From Kiritimatiellota bacterium (GTDB lineage: Bacteria > Verrucomicrobiota > Kiritimatiellia > JAAZAB01): DNA of 10,000 nt. The stretch's first letter is position 1. Every line of letters starts with the position of its first letter. The stretch lies in assembly GCA_008636095.1 (NCBI GenBank), contig VSJD01000281.1, forward strand, positions 1-10,000, in the 5' to 3' direction. Made by a program: the position numbers and the translations under genes. Shown piece after piece: positions 1-7,269 of this stretch. The notes under the pieces are model-generated. The model saw only the letters and a list, made by a program, of their open reading frames with translations. It did not search any database and had not been told where the DNA came from.

Positions 1-3000
1 TCATTGGTGCCGGTCCGATCGTCATCGGCCAGGCCTGTGAGTTCGATTATTCCGGTGTGCAGGCTTGCAAGGCGCTCAAGGAAGAGGGCTACGAACTCGT
101 GCTGGTCAACAGCAACCCGGCCACAATCATGACCGATCCGGAATTCGCCGACCGGACCTACCTGGAGCCGCTGACCGAACCGATTCTTGAGGAAATCATC
201 CGCCGCGAGCGGCCGGACGCGCTCTTGCCGACGTTGGGAGGACAGACGGCACTGAATCTGGCCATTGCCCTTCATGATCATGGTGTGCTGAAACGTTACC
301 ATGTGGAAATGATCGGCGCCCGGGCGGAAGTAATCCGTAAGGCGGAGGATCGGAACCTGTTCAAGGAGGCCATGGCGAAAATCGGCATGGATGTGCCGCG
401 CGGACAGTCCGCGCATTCTCTCGAAGAGGCGCTGAAGATTCAGGCCGCTATGGCCGGTTTTCCCCTGATTATTCGGCCCGGCTTTACCTTGGGCGGTTCC
501 GGCGGGGGAATTGCCCGGGACGAGGCAGAGTTCCGGACCATCGTAGCGCGCGGCTTGTCGTATAGTCTCAACTCCGAGGTGCTGATCGAGGAATCGGTGA
601 TCGGCTGGAAGGAATTCGAGCTGGAGGTCATGCGGGACAGGAAGGATAATTGCGTTATCGTCTGTTCCATTGAAAATGTTGATCCCATGGGTATTCACAC
701 GGGCGACAGTGTGACCGTGGCCCCGGCGCAGACGCTGACGGATCGCGAATATCAACGCATGCGGGATGCCACGTTGGCCGTCATCCGCGAGATTGGTGTG
801 GAAACCGGTGGAGCGAATGTGCAGTGGGCGGTCAATCCGGCCAATGGCCGCATGGTGATCATCGAGATGAATCCGCGCGTATCGCGCTCCAGCGCGCTGG
901 CATCCAAGGCCACGGGGTTCCCCATCGCCAGGATCGCGGCCAAGCTGGCCGTCGGCTACACGCTGGATGAATTGCGCAACGACATTACCCGCGAAACCCC
1001 GGCTTGTTTCGAACCAGCGATCGATTACGTGGTCACCAAGGTGCCGCGGTTCACGTTCGAGAAATTCCCCGCTGCCGATACCACCCTGGGAACGCAAATG
1101 AAGTCGGTGGGCGAGACGATGAGTATTGGACGGACGTTCAAAGAGTCGTTCCAGAAGGCTTTGCGCTCACTTGAAACCGGTCGGGCCGGTTTTGGAGCCG
1201 ATGGCAAGGACTCTCCGTATGAATGTTTGTCGGATGCTGAATTGACCGGCGACCTGGTCCGGCCGAATGCCCAGCGCCTGTTTGCCGTCCGGGCGGCTTT
1301 CAAGCGGGGCTGGATGGTGTCCCGCATTGCAGAGCTGACGCAGATCGATCCCTGGTTCCTGGGGCATTTGGAAGAACTGGCGGCCTTTGAAGAAGAAATC
1401 CGATCGGCGTGCGATCTTGATGGGCTGAAACAGAACCGGGGACTGTTTCGCCAAGCCAAGGCGTTCGGTTACTCGGATCGGCAGATCGCTTTCCTGCTGG
1501 CCGCCACGGAAAACGGGGTGCGCCAAGCCCGTGAATCCATCGGTCTGACTCCCGTTTTCAACCTTGTTGACACCTGCGCGGCGGAGTTTAAGGCCTTAAC
1601 GCCGTATTATTATTCGACTTATGGCAGCACGCTGGAAGAATATCGTCCCGACGAGCGCCGGAAGATCATGATCCTGGGGGGCGGTCCGAACCGAATCGGG
1701 CAGGGGATTGAATTCGATTATTGTTGCGTCCACGCCTCGTTCGCGCTGCGCCAAGCGGGTTTTGCCACCATTATGGTCAACAGTAATCCGGAAACAGTCA
1801 GCACGGATTACGATACAAGCGATCGCCTGTATTTCGAGCCGTTGACCTTGGAAGATGTCCTCCACATTTACCGTAGGGAGCAATGCTGGGGCGTTATTGT
1901 CCAGTTCGGCGGCCAGACCCCGCTCAACCTCGCCAAGTCCCTGGAACAGAACGGCGTCCGTATCATCGGTACGCCGAGTGCCAGTATCGAGGCGGCGGAG
2001 GATCGCAAGCTGTTTAATGAACTGATTACGCGCCTGGGTCTCTGCCAGCCGAACAGTGGGCTGGCTACCAGTGTTGAGGAGGCCGCGCGGATTGCCGAGC
2101 AAATCGGTTTGCCGGTCCTCATGCGGCCTTCCTTCGTGCTCGGCGGCCGCGCCATGGTCATCGTCTATAGCCAGGCGTCCCTGCGGAAATATATGGCGGA
2201 AGCCGTTGAAGTTTCGGAGGATCGCCCGGTCCTGATCGACGACTTTCTCGATAACGCCGTGGAAGTGGATGTGGACTGTATTGCCGATGGCGAGACCGTG
2301 GTCATCGGCGGGATCATGGAGCATGTTGAACAGGCGGGCATCCATTCCGGCGACAGTGCCTGCATGATTCCGGCCCACACGCTTTCCGAACCGGTTAAGG
2401 CCACGATTCGCAAGCAAACGATCGAACTGGCCCGGGCCTTGGAGGTGTGCGGGTTGATGAATGTCCAATACGCGGTCAAGGATGGAGAGGTCCATGTGCT
2501 GGAGGTGAATCCCCGCGCCTCGCGGACCATCCCCTTTGTCAGCAAGGCCATCGGGGTGCCGTTGGCCAAGCTGGCGGCACTGGTGATGGCCGGGGACAAG
2601 CTGAAAGACCTGGGCTTTACCCGCGAGGTTCTGCCGCGGCATGCGTCGGTGAAGGAGGCCGTGTTCCCGTTTGTGCGCTTTCCCGGTATCGATACCGTCC
2701 TCAGCCCCGAGATGAAGTCAACGGGCGAGGTCATGGGGATCGACATGAATATCGGCATGGCGTTCCTGAAAAGCCAGGTGGCCGCGGGGAGTGTACTTCC
2801 GCTTGCCGGCAATGTATTCGTGAGCGTTCGGGACTCGGACAAGGACGCTGTCATTCCATTGGCGCGGCGCTTGTGCGCCCTGGGGTTCACCATCTATGCC
2901 ACGGAGGGCACCTGCACGGCCCTGCGCAATAACGGAATTACCAGTCAGGCGAGTTTCCGCATCTCCACGGGCCGACCCAATGTGCTGGATATGATCCAGG

Positions 3001-3248
3001 AGAAACAGGTCGGTTGGATTGTGAGTACACCGTCCAGTGGAGAAATTCCCCGGGTGGATGAAGTCAAAATGCGGGCCGAAGCCGTGATCCGGGGCATTCC
3101 CATAACGACAACGCTCAATGGGTTGGAAGCGGCGCTGAAAGGCCTGGAAACATTTAGGGAGACGCAGCGCATGGAAGTCTGCAGTCTCCAGGAATATCAT
3201 CGGCATGCCCCGCGTCTGAAATTGCCCGGGGTGGAGAAAGGCTCATGA
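1..3248 (+). CDS. carB: Carbamoyl-phosphate synthase large subunit (5' end cut by window)
   Basis: This is the synthetase subunit that makes carbamoyl phosphate from bicarbonate, two ATP and ammonia channelled from CarA, feeding pyrimidine and arginine synthesis in the cytoplasm. The reading frame is open from base 3 with no in-frame start, and the first visible residues ([18 protein letters not shown]) match the CarB N-terminus, so only about a dozen residues lie outside the window. A GTG at 57 is internal. The 1081 visible residues fit the family length of about 1070. The internal duplication is clear: the opening motif recurs as [18 protein letters not shown] from residue 556. Both ATP-grasp halves keep their metal-binding signatures (E288-x-N290-x-R292 and E834-x-N836-x-R838). 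An MGS-like allosteric domain starts near residue 936 (GNVFVSV). No frameshift is seen. The stop overlaps the carA start by 4 bases (ATGA), implying translational coupling. Confidence 0.98.
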   Translation, partial: IGAGPIVIGQACEFDYSGVQACKALKEEGYELVLVNSNPATIMTDPEFADRTYLEPLTEPILEEIIRRERPDALLPTLGGQTALNLAIALHDHGVLKRYHVEMIGARAEVIRKAEDRNLFKEAMAKIGMDVPRGQSAHSLEEALKIQAAMAGFPLIIRPGFTLGGSGGGIARDEAEFRTIVARGLSYSLNSEVLIEESVIGWKEFELEVMRDRKDNCVIVCSIENVDPMGIHTGDSVTVAPAQTLTDREYQRMRDATLAVIREIGVETGGANVQWAVNPANGRMVIIEMNPRVSRSSALASKATGFPIARIAAKLAVGYTLDELRNDITRETPACFEPAIDYVVTKVPRFTFEKFPAADTTLGTQMKSVGETMSIGRTFKESFQKALRSLETGRAGFGADGKDSPYECLSDAELTGDLVRPNAQRLFAVRAAFKRGWMVSRIAELTQIDPWFLGHLEELAAFEEEIRSACDLDGLKQNRGLFRQAKAFGYSDRQIAFLLAATENGVRQARESIGLTPVFNLVDTCAAEFKALTPYYYSTYGSTLEEYRPDERRKIMILGGGPNRIGQGIEFDYCCVHASFALRQAGFATIMVNSNPETVSTDYDTSDRLYFEPLTLEDVLHIYRREQCWGVIVQFGGQTPLNLAKSLEQNGVRIIGTPSASIEAAEDRKLFNELITRLGLCQPNSGLATSVEEAARIAEQIGLPVLMRPSFVLGGRAMVIVYSQASLRKYMAEAVEVSEDRPVLIDDFLDNAVEVDVDCIADGETVVIGGIMEHVEQAGIHSGDSACMIPAHTLSEPVKATIRKQTIELARALEVCGLMNVQYAVKDGEVHVLEVNPRASRTIPFVSKAIGVPLAKLAALVMAGDKLKDLGFTREVLPRHASVKEAVFPFVRFPGIDTVLSPEMKSTGEVMGIDMNIGMAFLKSQVAAGSVLPLAGNVFVSVRDSDKDAVIPLARRLCALGFTIYATEGTCTALRNNGITSQASFRISTGRPNVLDMIQEKQVGWIVSTPSSGEIPRVDEVKMRAEAVIRGIPITTTLNGLEAALKGLETFRETQRMEVCSLQEYHRHAPRLKLPGVEKGS

Positions 3249-4405
3249 ATTCAAGATGGAACTGGCGCGCGCAAAGGGAGCAAACCGCATTCCTTGCTTT
3301 GGCGGATGGAACGGTATTGCACGGCTATTCCGTCGGCGCACTCACGGATGCGCTGGGCGAGGTGGTCTTCAACACCGGCATGACCGGCTATCAGGAAATT
3401 CTCAGTGACCCTTCCTATAGCGGACAGCTGGTGACCATGACCTGTCCGGAAATCGGGAATACCGGGATCAATGCCGCGGACATGGAATCTTCCCGGTTAT
3501 TTGCCAACGGGTTTATCCTGCACGAGATGAATACGCCCAGCAACTGGCGCGCGGAGGTCTCGCTTGAAGAATGCCTGCGCCGCAACACCATTCCGGCCAT
3601 CGCCGGTATCGATACGCGCGCGCTCACCTCCAAGCTCCGGGATCAAGGGACGCGCAAAGGCTATCTGGCGGTGTCCGGTAAAATCACCGAGCAACAGGCC
3701 GTTCGACTTGCGGCGGAGTGGGGCGGGCTGGATGGACAGGATTATGCGACCAAAGTTACCTGTCAACAGTCTTACCTGTGGGATGCGACGGGGAAACTAT
3801 CGGCATCCTGGGGGATTGCCGAAAGTTTGCCGCAAGCCGACCTGAAAGTCGTTGCCTATGACTTCGGCATCAAATGGAATATTCTCAGGAGCATGCGCAG
3901 AAATGGCATGGCGGTCACGGTAGTGCCCGCGGCAACTACCGCCGACGAGGTGCTGGCGCTGAAACCCCAGGGAGTCTTGCTTTCGAATGGTCCCGCCGAC
4001 CCGGCCGCTGTTACCTATGCGATTGACAATGCGCGTCAACTGCTGGGGAAGGTGCCACTTATGGGGATATGTCTGGGGCATCAGATTCTGGGGCTTGCCA
4101 GCGGCGGTCGGACCTGTCGTCTCAAGTTCGGGCACCACGGGTGCAACCATCCGGTCAAAGATTTAAAGACCAGTCGGGTTGAAATAACATCGCAAAATCA
4201 TAATTTTACAGTGGATCCGAACTCCCTGGATCCAGCGAAGATTGAGATTACCCATATCAACTTGAACGATCTGACGGTTGAGGGCATCGAACATAAACAG
4301 GCGCCCATGTTTGCGGTGCAGTATCATCCTGAAGCAAGTCCGGGTCCACATGATCCGTATTACCTGTTCGGCCGCTTCCGCAGATTGATCAAAGACAATT
4401 TATGA
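3245..4405 (+). CDS. carA: Carbamoyl-phosphate synthase small subunit (glutaminase)
   Basis: This 386-residue subunit hydrolyses glutamine and passes ammonia to CarB. The N-terminal CPSase small domain is typical ([51 protein letters not shown]). The C-terminal class I glutamine amidotransferase domain has the nucleophile elbow [13 protein letters not shown] with Cys276, and the His361/Glu363 pair in [23 protein letters not shown] and SQNHNFTVD are further family signatures. Length is close to the E. coli protein (382). The start at 3245 is supported by the ATGA overlap with carB and a purine-rich GGAGAAAGG just upstream. It adds a basic leader of about 15 residues before the conserved domain, so a slightly later start cannot be fully excluded. 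The gene lies downstream of carB, the reverse of the usual carA-carB order. Confidence 0.98.
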   Translation: MNSRWNWRAQREQTAFLALADGTVLHGYSVGALTDALGEVVFNTGMTGYQEILSDPSYSGQLVTMTCPEIGNTGINAADMESSRLFANGFILHEMNTPSNWRAEVSLEECLRRNTIPAIAGIDTRALTSKLRDQGTRKGYLAVSGKITEQQAVRLAAEWGGLDGQDYATKVTCQQSYLWDATGKLSASWGIAESLPQADLKVVAYDFGIKWNILRSMRRNGMAVTVVPAATTADEVLALKPQGVLLSNGPADPAAVTYAIDNARQLLGKVPLMGICLGHQILGLASGGRTCRLKFGHHGCNHPVKDLKTSRVEITSQNHNFTVDPNSLDPAKIEITHINLNDLTVEGIEHKQAPMFAVQYHPEASPGPHDPYYLFGRFRRLIKDNL

Positions 4406-4449
4406 CAGTTATCCGTGCCGGTTCGGGATAATAAAAAAAATGGTGGCGA

Positions 4450-5214
4450 ATGGTGATTGCTTTTTTTGATTCGGGAATTGGCGGCTTAACAGTGCTAAAA
4501 AGCGCTATACAGGAATTACCAAACTACAATTTTATTTATTATGCTGACACAAAAAATGCTCCGTACGGCGTAAAGACAAAAGAAAGTGTCAGAAAACATG
4601 TATTTGAAGCTGTCGATTTTATTTCAAAACATGATGTCCGGGCATTGGTGGTTGCGTGCAATACCGCCACTTCGGTTGTGATAAACGATCTGAGGCGTAA
4701 TTATAATTTTCATATTGTGGGCATGGAGCCTGCGGTAAAACCAGCGGTTATCAAAAACCGCGGTAAAAATATTTTGGTTCTGGCAACTTCGTTAACGCTA
4801 AAAGAAAGCAAGCTCGAATCGCTGATCTGTTCCGTAGATAAAAACAATAAGACCGTGAAAATGGAAATGGATGCGCTGGTTGGGTTCGCCGAATCATTGG
4901 ATTTTAATTCCGGTAATGTTCGAAAATATATCAAAGAAAAATTGCGCGGTTTGCAATTGGCGGAATTTGAGACCATTGTGCTCGGCTGTACTCATTTCGT
5001 ATTTTACAAAAAGATTATTCAAGAAGCAGTTGGGGATAAAATCGAGGTCATTGACGGCAATATTGGGACGGTGACGCATTTAAAGAACGTTCTTTCCGGG
5101 CATCATGTTGGAAACGATAACAATGGAGGAAATATATTTTATTACTCGTCAGGAGTAGAAGTCGACCAAAGCAGGGCGAGAAAATTAACGGAATTAATGT
5201 ATTTTGCAGGATAA
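4450..5214 (+). CDS. murI: Glutamate racemase
   Basis: Cytoplasmic cofactor-independent racemase that converts L-glutamate to D-glutamate for peptidoglycan. The 254-residue product carries the family signatures in order: FFDSGIGGLTVL with Asp7, YYADTKNAPYG, VVACNTATS with catalytic Cys70, and VLGCTHFVFY with the second catalytic Cys180 followed by His182. Both cysteines of the two-base mechanism are present, so it should be active. It starts 44 bases after carA with no terminator between, so it may be co-transcribed, although the Shine-Dalgarno region (GGTGGCGA) is poor. Base composition is unusual: sample lines give about 30-43 % G+C with many AAA, ATT and TTT codons, against about 58-60 % in carB and carA. 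This suggests recent acquisition, but the gene lies left of the tRNA attachment site and so is probably not part of the integrated element. No regulatory N-terminal extension is seen. Confidence 0.96.
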   Translation: MVIAFFDSGIGGLTVLKSAIQELPNYNFIYYADTKNAPYGVKTKESVRKHVFEAVDFISKHDVRALVVACNTATSVVINDLRRNYNFHIVGMEPAVKPAVIKNRGKNILVLATSLTLKESKLESLICSVDKNNKTVKMEMDALVGFAESLDFNSGNVRKYIKEKLRGLQLAEFETIVLGCTHFVFYKKIIQEAVGDKIEVIDGNIGTVTHLKNVLSGHHVGNDNNGGNIFYYSSGVEVDQSRARKLTELMYFAG

Positions 5215-5219
5215 CATAA

Positions 5220-5414
5220 TCCTCTGATTCACGCCTCCGCGTATTTACACCGGAAGAATGGACAGCATGCCCGGCGGATGAAAGCGCCCCGGCTATTCGC
5301 GAAAAGCCGGAGGCCGAAGTTCAGACCGTTGAATTGCGCGGACCCGATGCCGACCCATACCCCAAAACCTCTGGTCGGCGATCGGACATTTACGCGGTTG
5401 AAATTCACGGTTGA
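5220..5414 (+). pseudogene. Possible 3' remnant of an unrecognised protein gene
   Basis: A frame open from 5220 to a TGA at 5412 encodes about 64 residues, including RVFTPEEWTACPADES and SGRRSDIYAVEIHG, with codon choice (GAA, GCC, CGC, GAC) like the car genes. It has no ATG, GTG or TTG start after the preceding in-frame stop, so if it was coding it is the tail of a gene whose front is gone. It begins 5 bases after the murI stop, so murI or its insertion may have replaced the upstream part. I do not recognise the family. A second frame from an ATG at 5278 is also open to 5436, so the assignment is weak. Confidence 0.25.
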
Positions 5415-5450
5415 GCAATTCAGACCTGAGGACTGAAAATCCGCTTCTCT

Positions 5451-5480
5451 TTGACTGCATGCTTTATGTGTGCTTTGTAA
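5451..5480 (+). repeat. Direct repeat copy A, left of the tRNA fragment
   Basis: Begins TTGACTG, then five variable bases, then TTTATGTGT. Aligned without gaps to 5685-5714 it matches at 22 of 30 positions. It lies about 125 bases to the left of the tRNA fragment, nominally outside the element. The sequence could be a recombinase arm-binding site. It could also be a promoter, since TTGACT resembles a -35 box, although the -10 candidate TTTGTA at 17-base spacing is poor. Confidence 0.5.
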
Positions 5481-5606
5481 CCCCTAAAAGCATACATTCT
5501 TGTAAGTGAAGGAAAATGAAGGCACGTGCAAAACGAGAAAGGGGGACATTCGTTCGCCCCGTATGAATAAAGGGCTAAACGCTTGTTTGAGGTAATGATA
5601 CCAGGG

Positions 5607-5653
5607 TGGGCCCGGTAGGACTTGAACCTACGACCAAAGGATTATGAGTCCTC
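5607..5653 (-). tRNA. 3' half of a tRNA-Ile2/Met (CAU) gene, truncated; probable attachment site
   Basis: Read on the minus strand, the parts are in order: anticodon stem GAGGA/TCCTT (one G-T pair) around the loop CTCATAA with anticodon CAT; variable loop TGGTC; a perfect T-arm GTAGG-TTCAAGT-CCTAC; the 3' acceptor strand CGGGCCC; and discriminator A at 5607. The next bases are CCC rather than CCA. The T-arm and variable loop resemble bacterial tRNA-Ile2 (CAU, lysidine type) more than elongator Met. The 5' half (acceptor 5' strand and D-arm) is missing: upstream of the anticodon stem the minus strand becomes an AT-rich sequence unrelated to a tRNA. Homology that starts at the anticodon stem and runs to the 3' end is the usual identity block of tyrosine-recombinase att sites in tRNA genes. 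So this is read as the displaced host 3' end, non-functional as a tRNA. Confidence 0.82.
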
Positions 5654-5657
5654 CAGA

Positions 5658-5688
5658 TATTGTTGATTCTATTGATTATTATTGTTGA
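5658..5688 (+). repeat. Pair of TATTGTTGA direct repeats next to the attachment site
   Basis: TATTGTTGA occurs exactly at 5658-5666 and again at 5680-5688, 22 bases (two helical turns) apart, with a partial TATTGAT in between. The first copy begins 5 bases from the end of the tRNA identity block. The spacing, AT-richness and position just inside the element suit accessory or arm binding sites for Int, Xis or a bending protein. No binding specificity can be read from the sequence alone. Confidence 0.45.
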
Positions 5689-5712
5689 CTGTGTCTTTTA
5701 TGTGTCTATTCT
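5685..5712 (+). promoter_or_regulatory. Candidate sigma-70 promoter for the integrase gene
   Basis: TTGACT (5685-5690) matches the -35 consensus at 5 of 6 positions. It is followed after 16 bases by TATTCT (5707-5712), a weak -10 with 4 of 6 matches. The leader to the int start at 5761 would be about 40 bases. The overlap with repeat B would let integrase bound at its site reduce its own transcription, which is inference only. Confidence 0.35.
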
Positions 5713-5714
5713 AA
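5685..5714 (+). repeat. Direct repeat copy B, right of the tRNA fragment
   Basis: Partner of 5451-5480: TTGACTG, five variable bases, TTTATGTGT, then a looser TT-x-TAA tail. It lies between the tRNA fragment and the integrase gene and overlaps the candidate int promoter. It also contains a short tandem TGTGTCT (5690-5696 and 5701-5707). Confidence 0.5.
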
Positions 5715-5760
5715 ATGTCGTTAATGAATAGAACTGCACATAAATGAAAGGCACAGCACC

Positions 5761-7146
5761 ATGTCAAAAAAACGACGAACTGGCAACTTGTTTCAGCGCG
5801 GCAAAGTCTGGTGGCTAAAGTATCAGATTGACGGACGGCTTATCCGCCAGAGTCTGGAAACCACTGACCCCGAGGCGGCCGAACTAAAGCGCAAAAAGAT
5901 TATGCGCCCGCTTATGGCTGCTGACCGCAATGACGCCCTGGTAATGGTCCAGGCCAAACTTGCCAATGCACAAACCGAAGTGACCGCCGCGCGTGAAGAG
6001 GCCAATCCTCCGTTGCGCATAGAAGTCGCATGGGACGCTTACATGGCTGCCCCTGAGCGGCCAGACTCGGGCGAACTTACGCTCAAGCAGTATTGCGGAC
6101 ACTGGGGCCGCTTTGCAAAATGGCTGGCCCGGGCGCATTCCCCGATGGTGTATCTTCGTGATGTGACGGCCACGGTTGCGGGTGAATACGCTATCGACCT
6201 GTCCAGCGCTGGTTTGAGTCCGAACCGGTTCAATAAGCACATCTCTTTTCTCGGACTGTTTTTTCGCGTCCTGGCCGACTCGGCGCGGACCATCGGTAAT
6301 CCGTTCTCCAAGGTACAGAGGAAAAAACTGCGGACCCATAGTCGTCGTGAATTCACCATCGAGGAATTGACCACCATTCTAACCCGGGCCACCGGAGACC
6401 TGTCCTTGCTGCTCCTAATGGGTGCGAGTACTGGGCTCCGCTTGGGCGACTGCGCAACGCTTACATGGGGTGATGTGGACTTGGCACGCGGAATTATCCG
6501 GCGCATTCCGAACAAGACGAAGCGCAGGGGCAAGCCGGTTTTGTTGGGGATAGTGCCTGCTCTGCATAAGCGGCTTACGGCGATCCCATCCAAGGCGCGG
6601 ACGGGATATGTCTTACCGAGAATGGCGGAAAAGTATCAACGCGACGCTTCGTTGTTGACGAATGCTGTCAAGGCTCATGTTTTAGACTGCGGTATTGAAG
6701 TACATGTCCCCGGCACCGGTGAGCGTATCAAACGCAAGCCAGACGGCACCCCGGAAAGGGATGAGAAGTCAGGCAAGATTCTCGTCACGGATACTGGCAA
6801 GCCTGCTGTGGTAGATGTGGGCTTTCACAGTCTTCGGCATACCTGGGTCTCGCTGCACGCGGCTAGAGGTACGCCGCAATCTGTAATTCAGGACAGCGTT
6901 GGTCACGCCAACCCAGCTATGACGGCGCACTACACGCACGTTTCCGAGGCGACCGCACGCGACGTGGCGCTGACACTACCGGCATTTACTGCTAATGGCA
7001 AGCCGCCCACCGCTCTGCCGGCCCACCAGGACGACATCCGGGCGCAGATCAAAGCGCTGGCCGATAAGATGAACGGCAAGATGACTGCAAAGACGTGGAA
7101 CGCCGTCAGGGATGAACTGCTGGCGATGGTTCCTACTGGAAAATAA
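5761..7146 (+). CDS. int: Site-specific tyrosine recombinase (integrase)
   Basis: A 461-residue phage/ICE-type integrase that would catalyse insertion into and, with an excisionase, excision from the adjacent tRNA gene. The N-terminus (about 1-60; RGKVWWLKYQIDGRLIRQSLETTD) resembles an arm-binding domain. Residues about 95-190 form the SAM-like core-binding domain. The catalytic domain (about 200-400) has Arg227 in STGLRLGD, a hairpin lysine at K252 or K254 (NKTKRR), His356-x-x-Arg359 in FHSLRHT, His382 in VGHANPAM, and the nucleophile Tyr391 in AHYTHV, so the active-site set is complete. Between the lysine and HxxR there is a charged insertion (about residues 315-350), making this stretch longer than in XerD. 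The start is set by GAAAGG (5746-5751), 9 bases upstream. The gene points away from the tRNA remnant into the element. Confidence 0.97.
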   Translation: MSKKRRTGNLFQRGKVWWLKYQIDGRLIRQSLETTDPEAAELKRKKIMRPLMAADRNDALVMVQAKLANAQTEVTAAREEANPPLRIEVAWDAYMAAPERPDSGELTLKQYCGHWGRFAKWLARAHSPMVYLRDVTATVAGEYAIDLSSAGLSPNRFNKHISFLGLFFRVLADSARTIGNPFSKVQRKKLRTHSRREFTIEELTTILTRATGDLSLLLLMGASTGLRLGDCATLTWGDVDLARGIIRRIPNKTKRRGKPVLLGIVPALHKRLTAIPSKARTGYVLPRMAEKYQRDASLLTNAVKAHVLDCGIEVHVPGTGERIKRKPDGTPERDEKSGKILVTDTGKPAVVDVGFHSLRHTWVSLHAARGTPQSVIQDSVGHANPAMTAHYTHVSEATARDVALTLPAFTANGKPPTALPAHQDDIRAQIKALADKMNGKMTAKTWNAVRDELLAMVPTGK

Positions 7147-7269
7147 ATAAAAATAGCGTTAAATTACCAATGGATAAAAACAATCGTTCAGGAGTAGCTA
7201 TCCGGGAAAGACCTAGGGGAAGTGCAGCTCTATCCCGCCGCCCCTGGACATTCGATAGAGGAATGCAAC
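7147..7269. other. Spacer between integrase and the next gene
   Basis: 123 bases, AT-rich for the first 50, with no clear terminator after int. A short inverted pair AGGGG/CCCCT occurs near 7215-7245. AGAGGA at 7257-7262 is the ribosome binding site of the following gene. A possible 38-codon frame from 7170 lacks a ribosome binding site and is not annotated. Confidence 0.4.

Larger units (their letters stand above)
5215..5606. other. Gene-poor stretch between murI and the tRNA fragment
   Basis: No intact protein gene is visible here. The left part holds the start-less open frame described separately. The right part holds one copy of a diverged 30-base repeat (5451-5480) and the inverted pair ATGCTTT (5459-5465) / AAAGCAT (5487-5493). 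It also has a G-rich/C-rich imperfect hairpin near 5541-5560 without a following T-run. I see no convincing terminator for the car-murI transcript. Confidence 0.5.

Noticed and set aside
1596..2642. Long minus-strand open frame (348 codons) opposite carB
   Set aside because: It lies wholly inside the conserved carB frame. Its translation is low-complexity and shows no domain, which is typical of an antisense shadow in GC-rich coding DNA.
4409..4431. Inverted repeat TTATCC/GGATAA between carA and murI
   Set aside because: The 6-bp stem with an 11-base loop is followed by an A-tract, not a T-tract, on the plus strand, so it is not a convincing terminator in either direction.
5278..5436. 52-codon frame from ATG 5278
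   Set aside because: No ribosome binding site, a highly basic composition, and it overlaps the other open frame with better codon choice. It cannot be told from chance.
5516..5566. 16-codon frame starting ATG at 5516 with GAAGGA just upstream
   Set aside because: Too short, its start is only 2-3 bases from the purine-rich stretch, and nothing recognisable is in the peptide.
7222..7269. Upstream GTG start for the 457-residue protein
   Set aside because: The ATG at 7270 has AGAGGA at the right spacing. The extra 16 residues have no domain support, and only the weaker AGGGGA precedes the GTG at close spacing.
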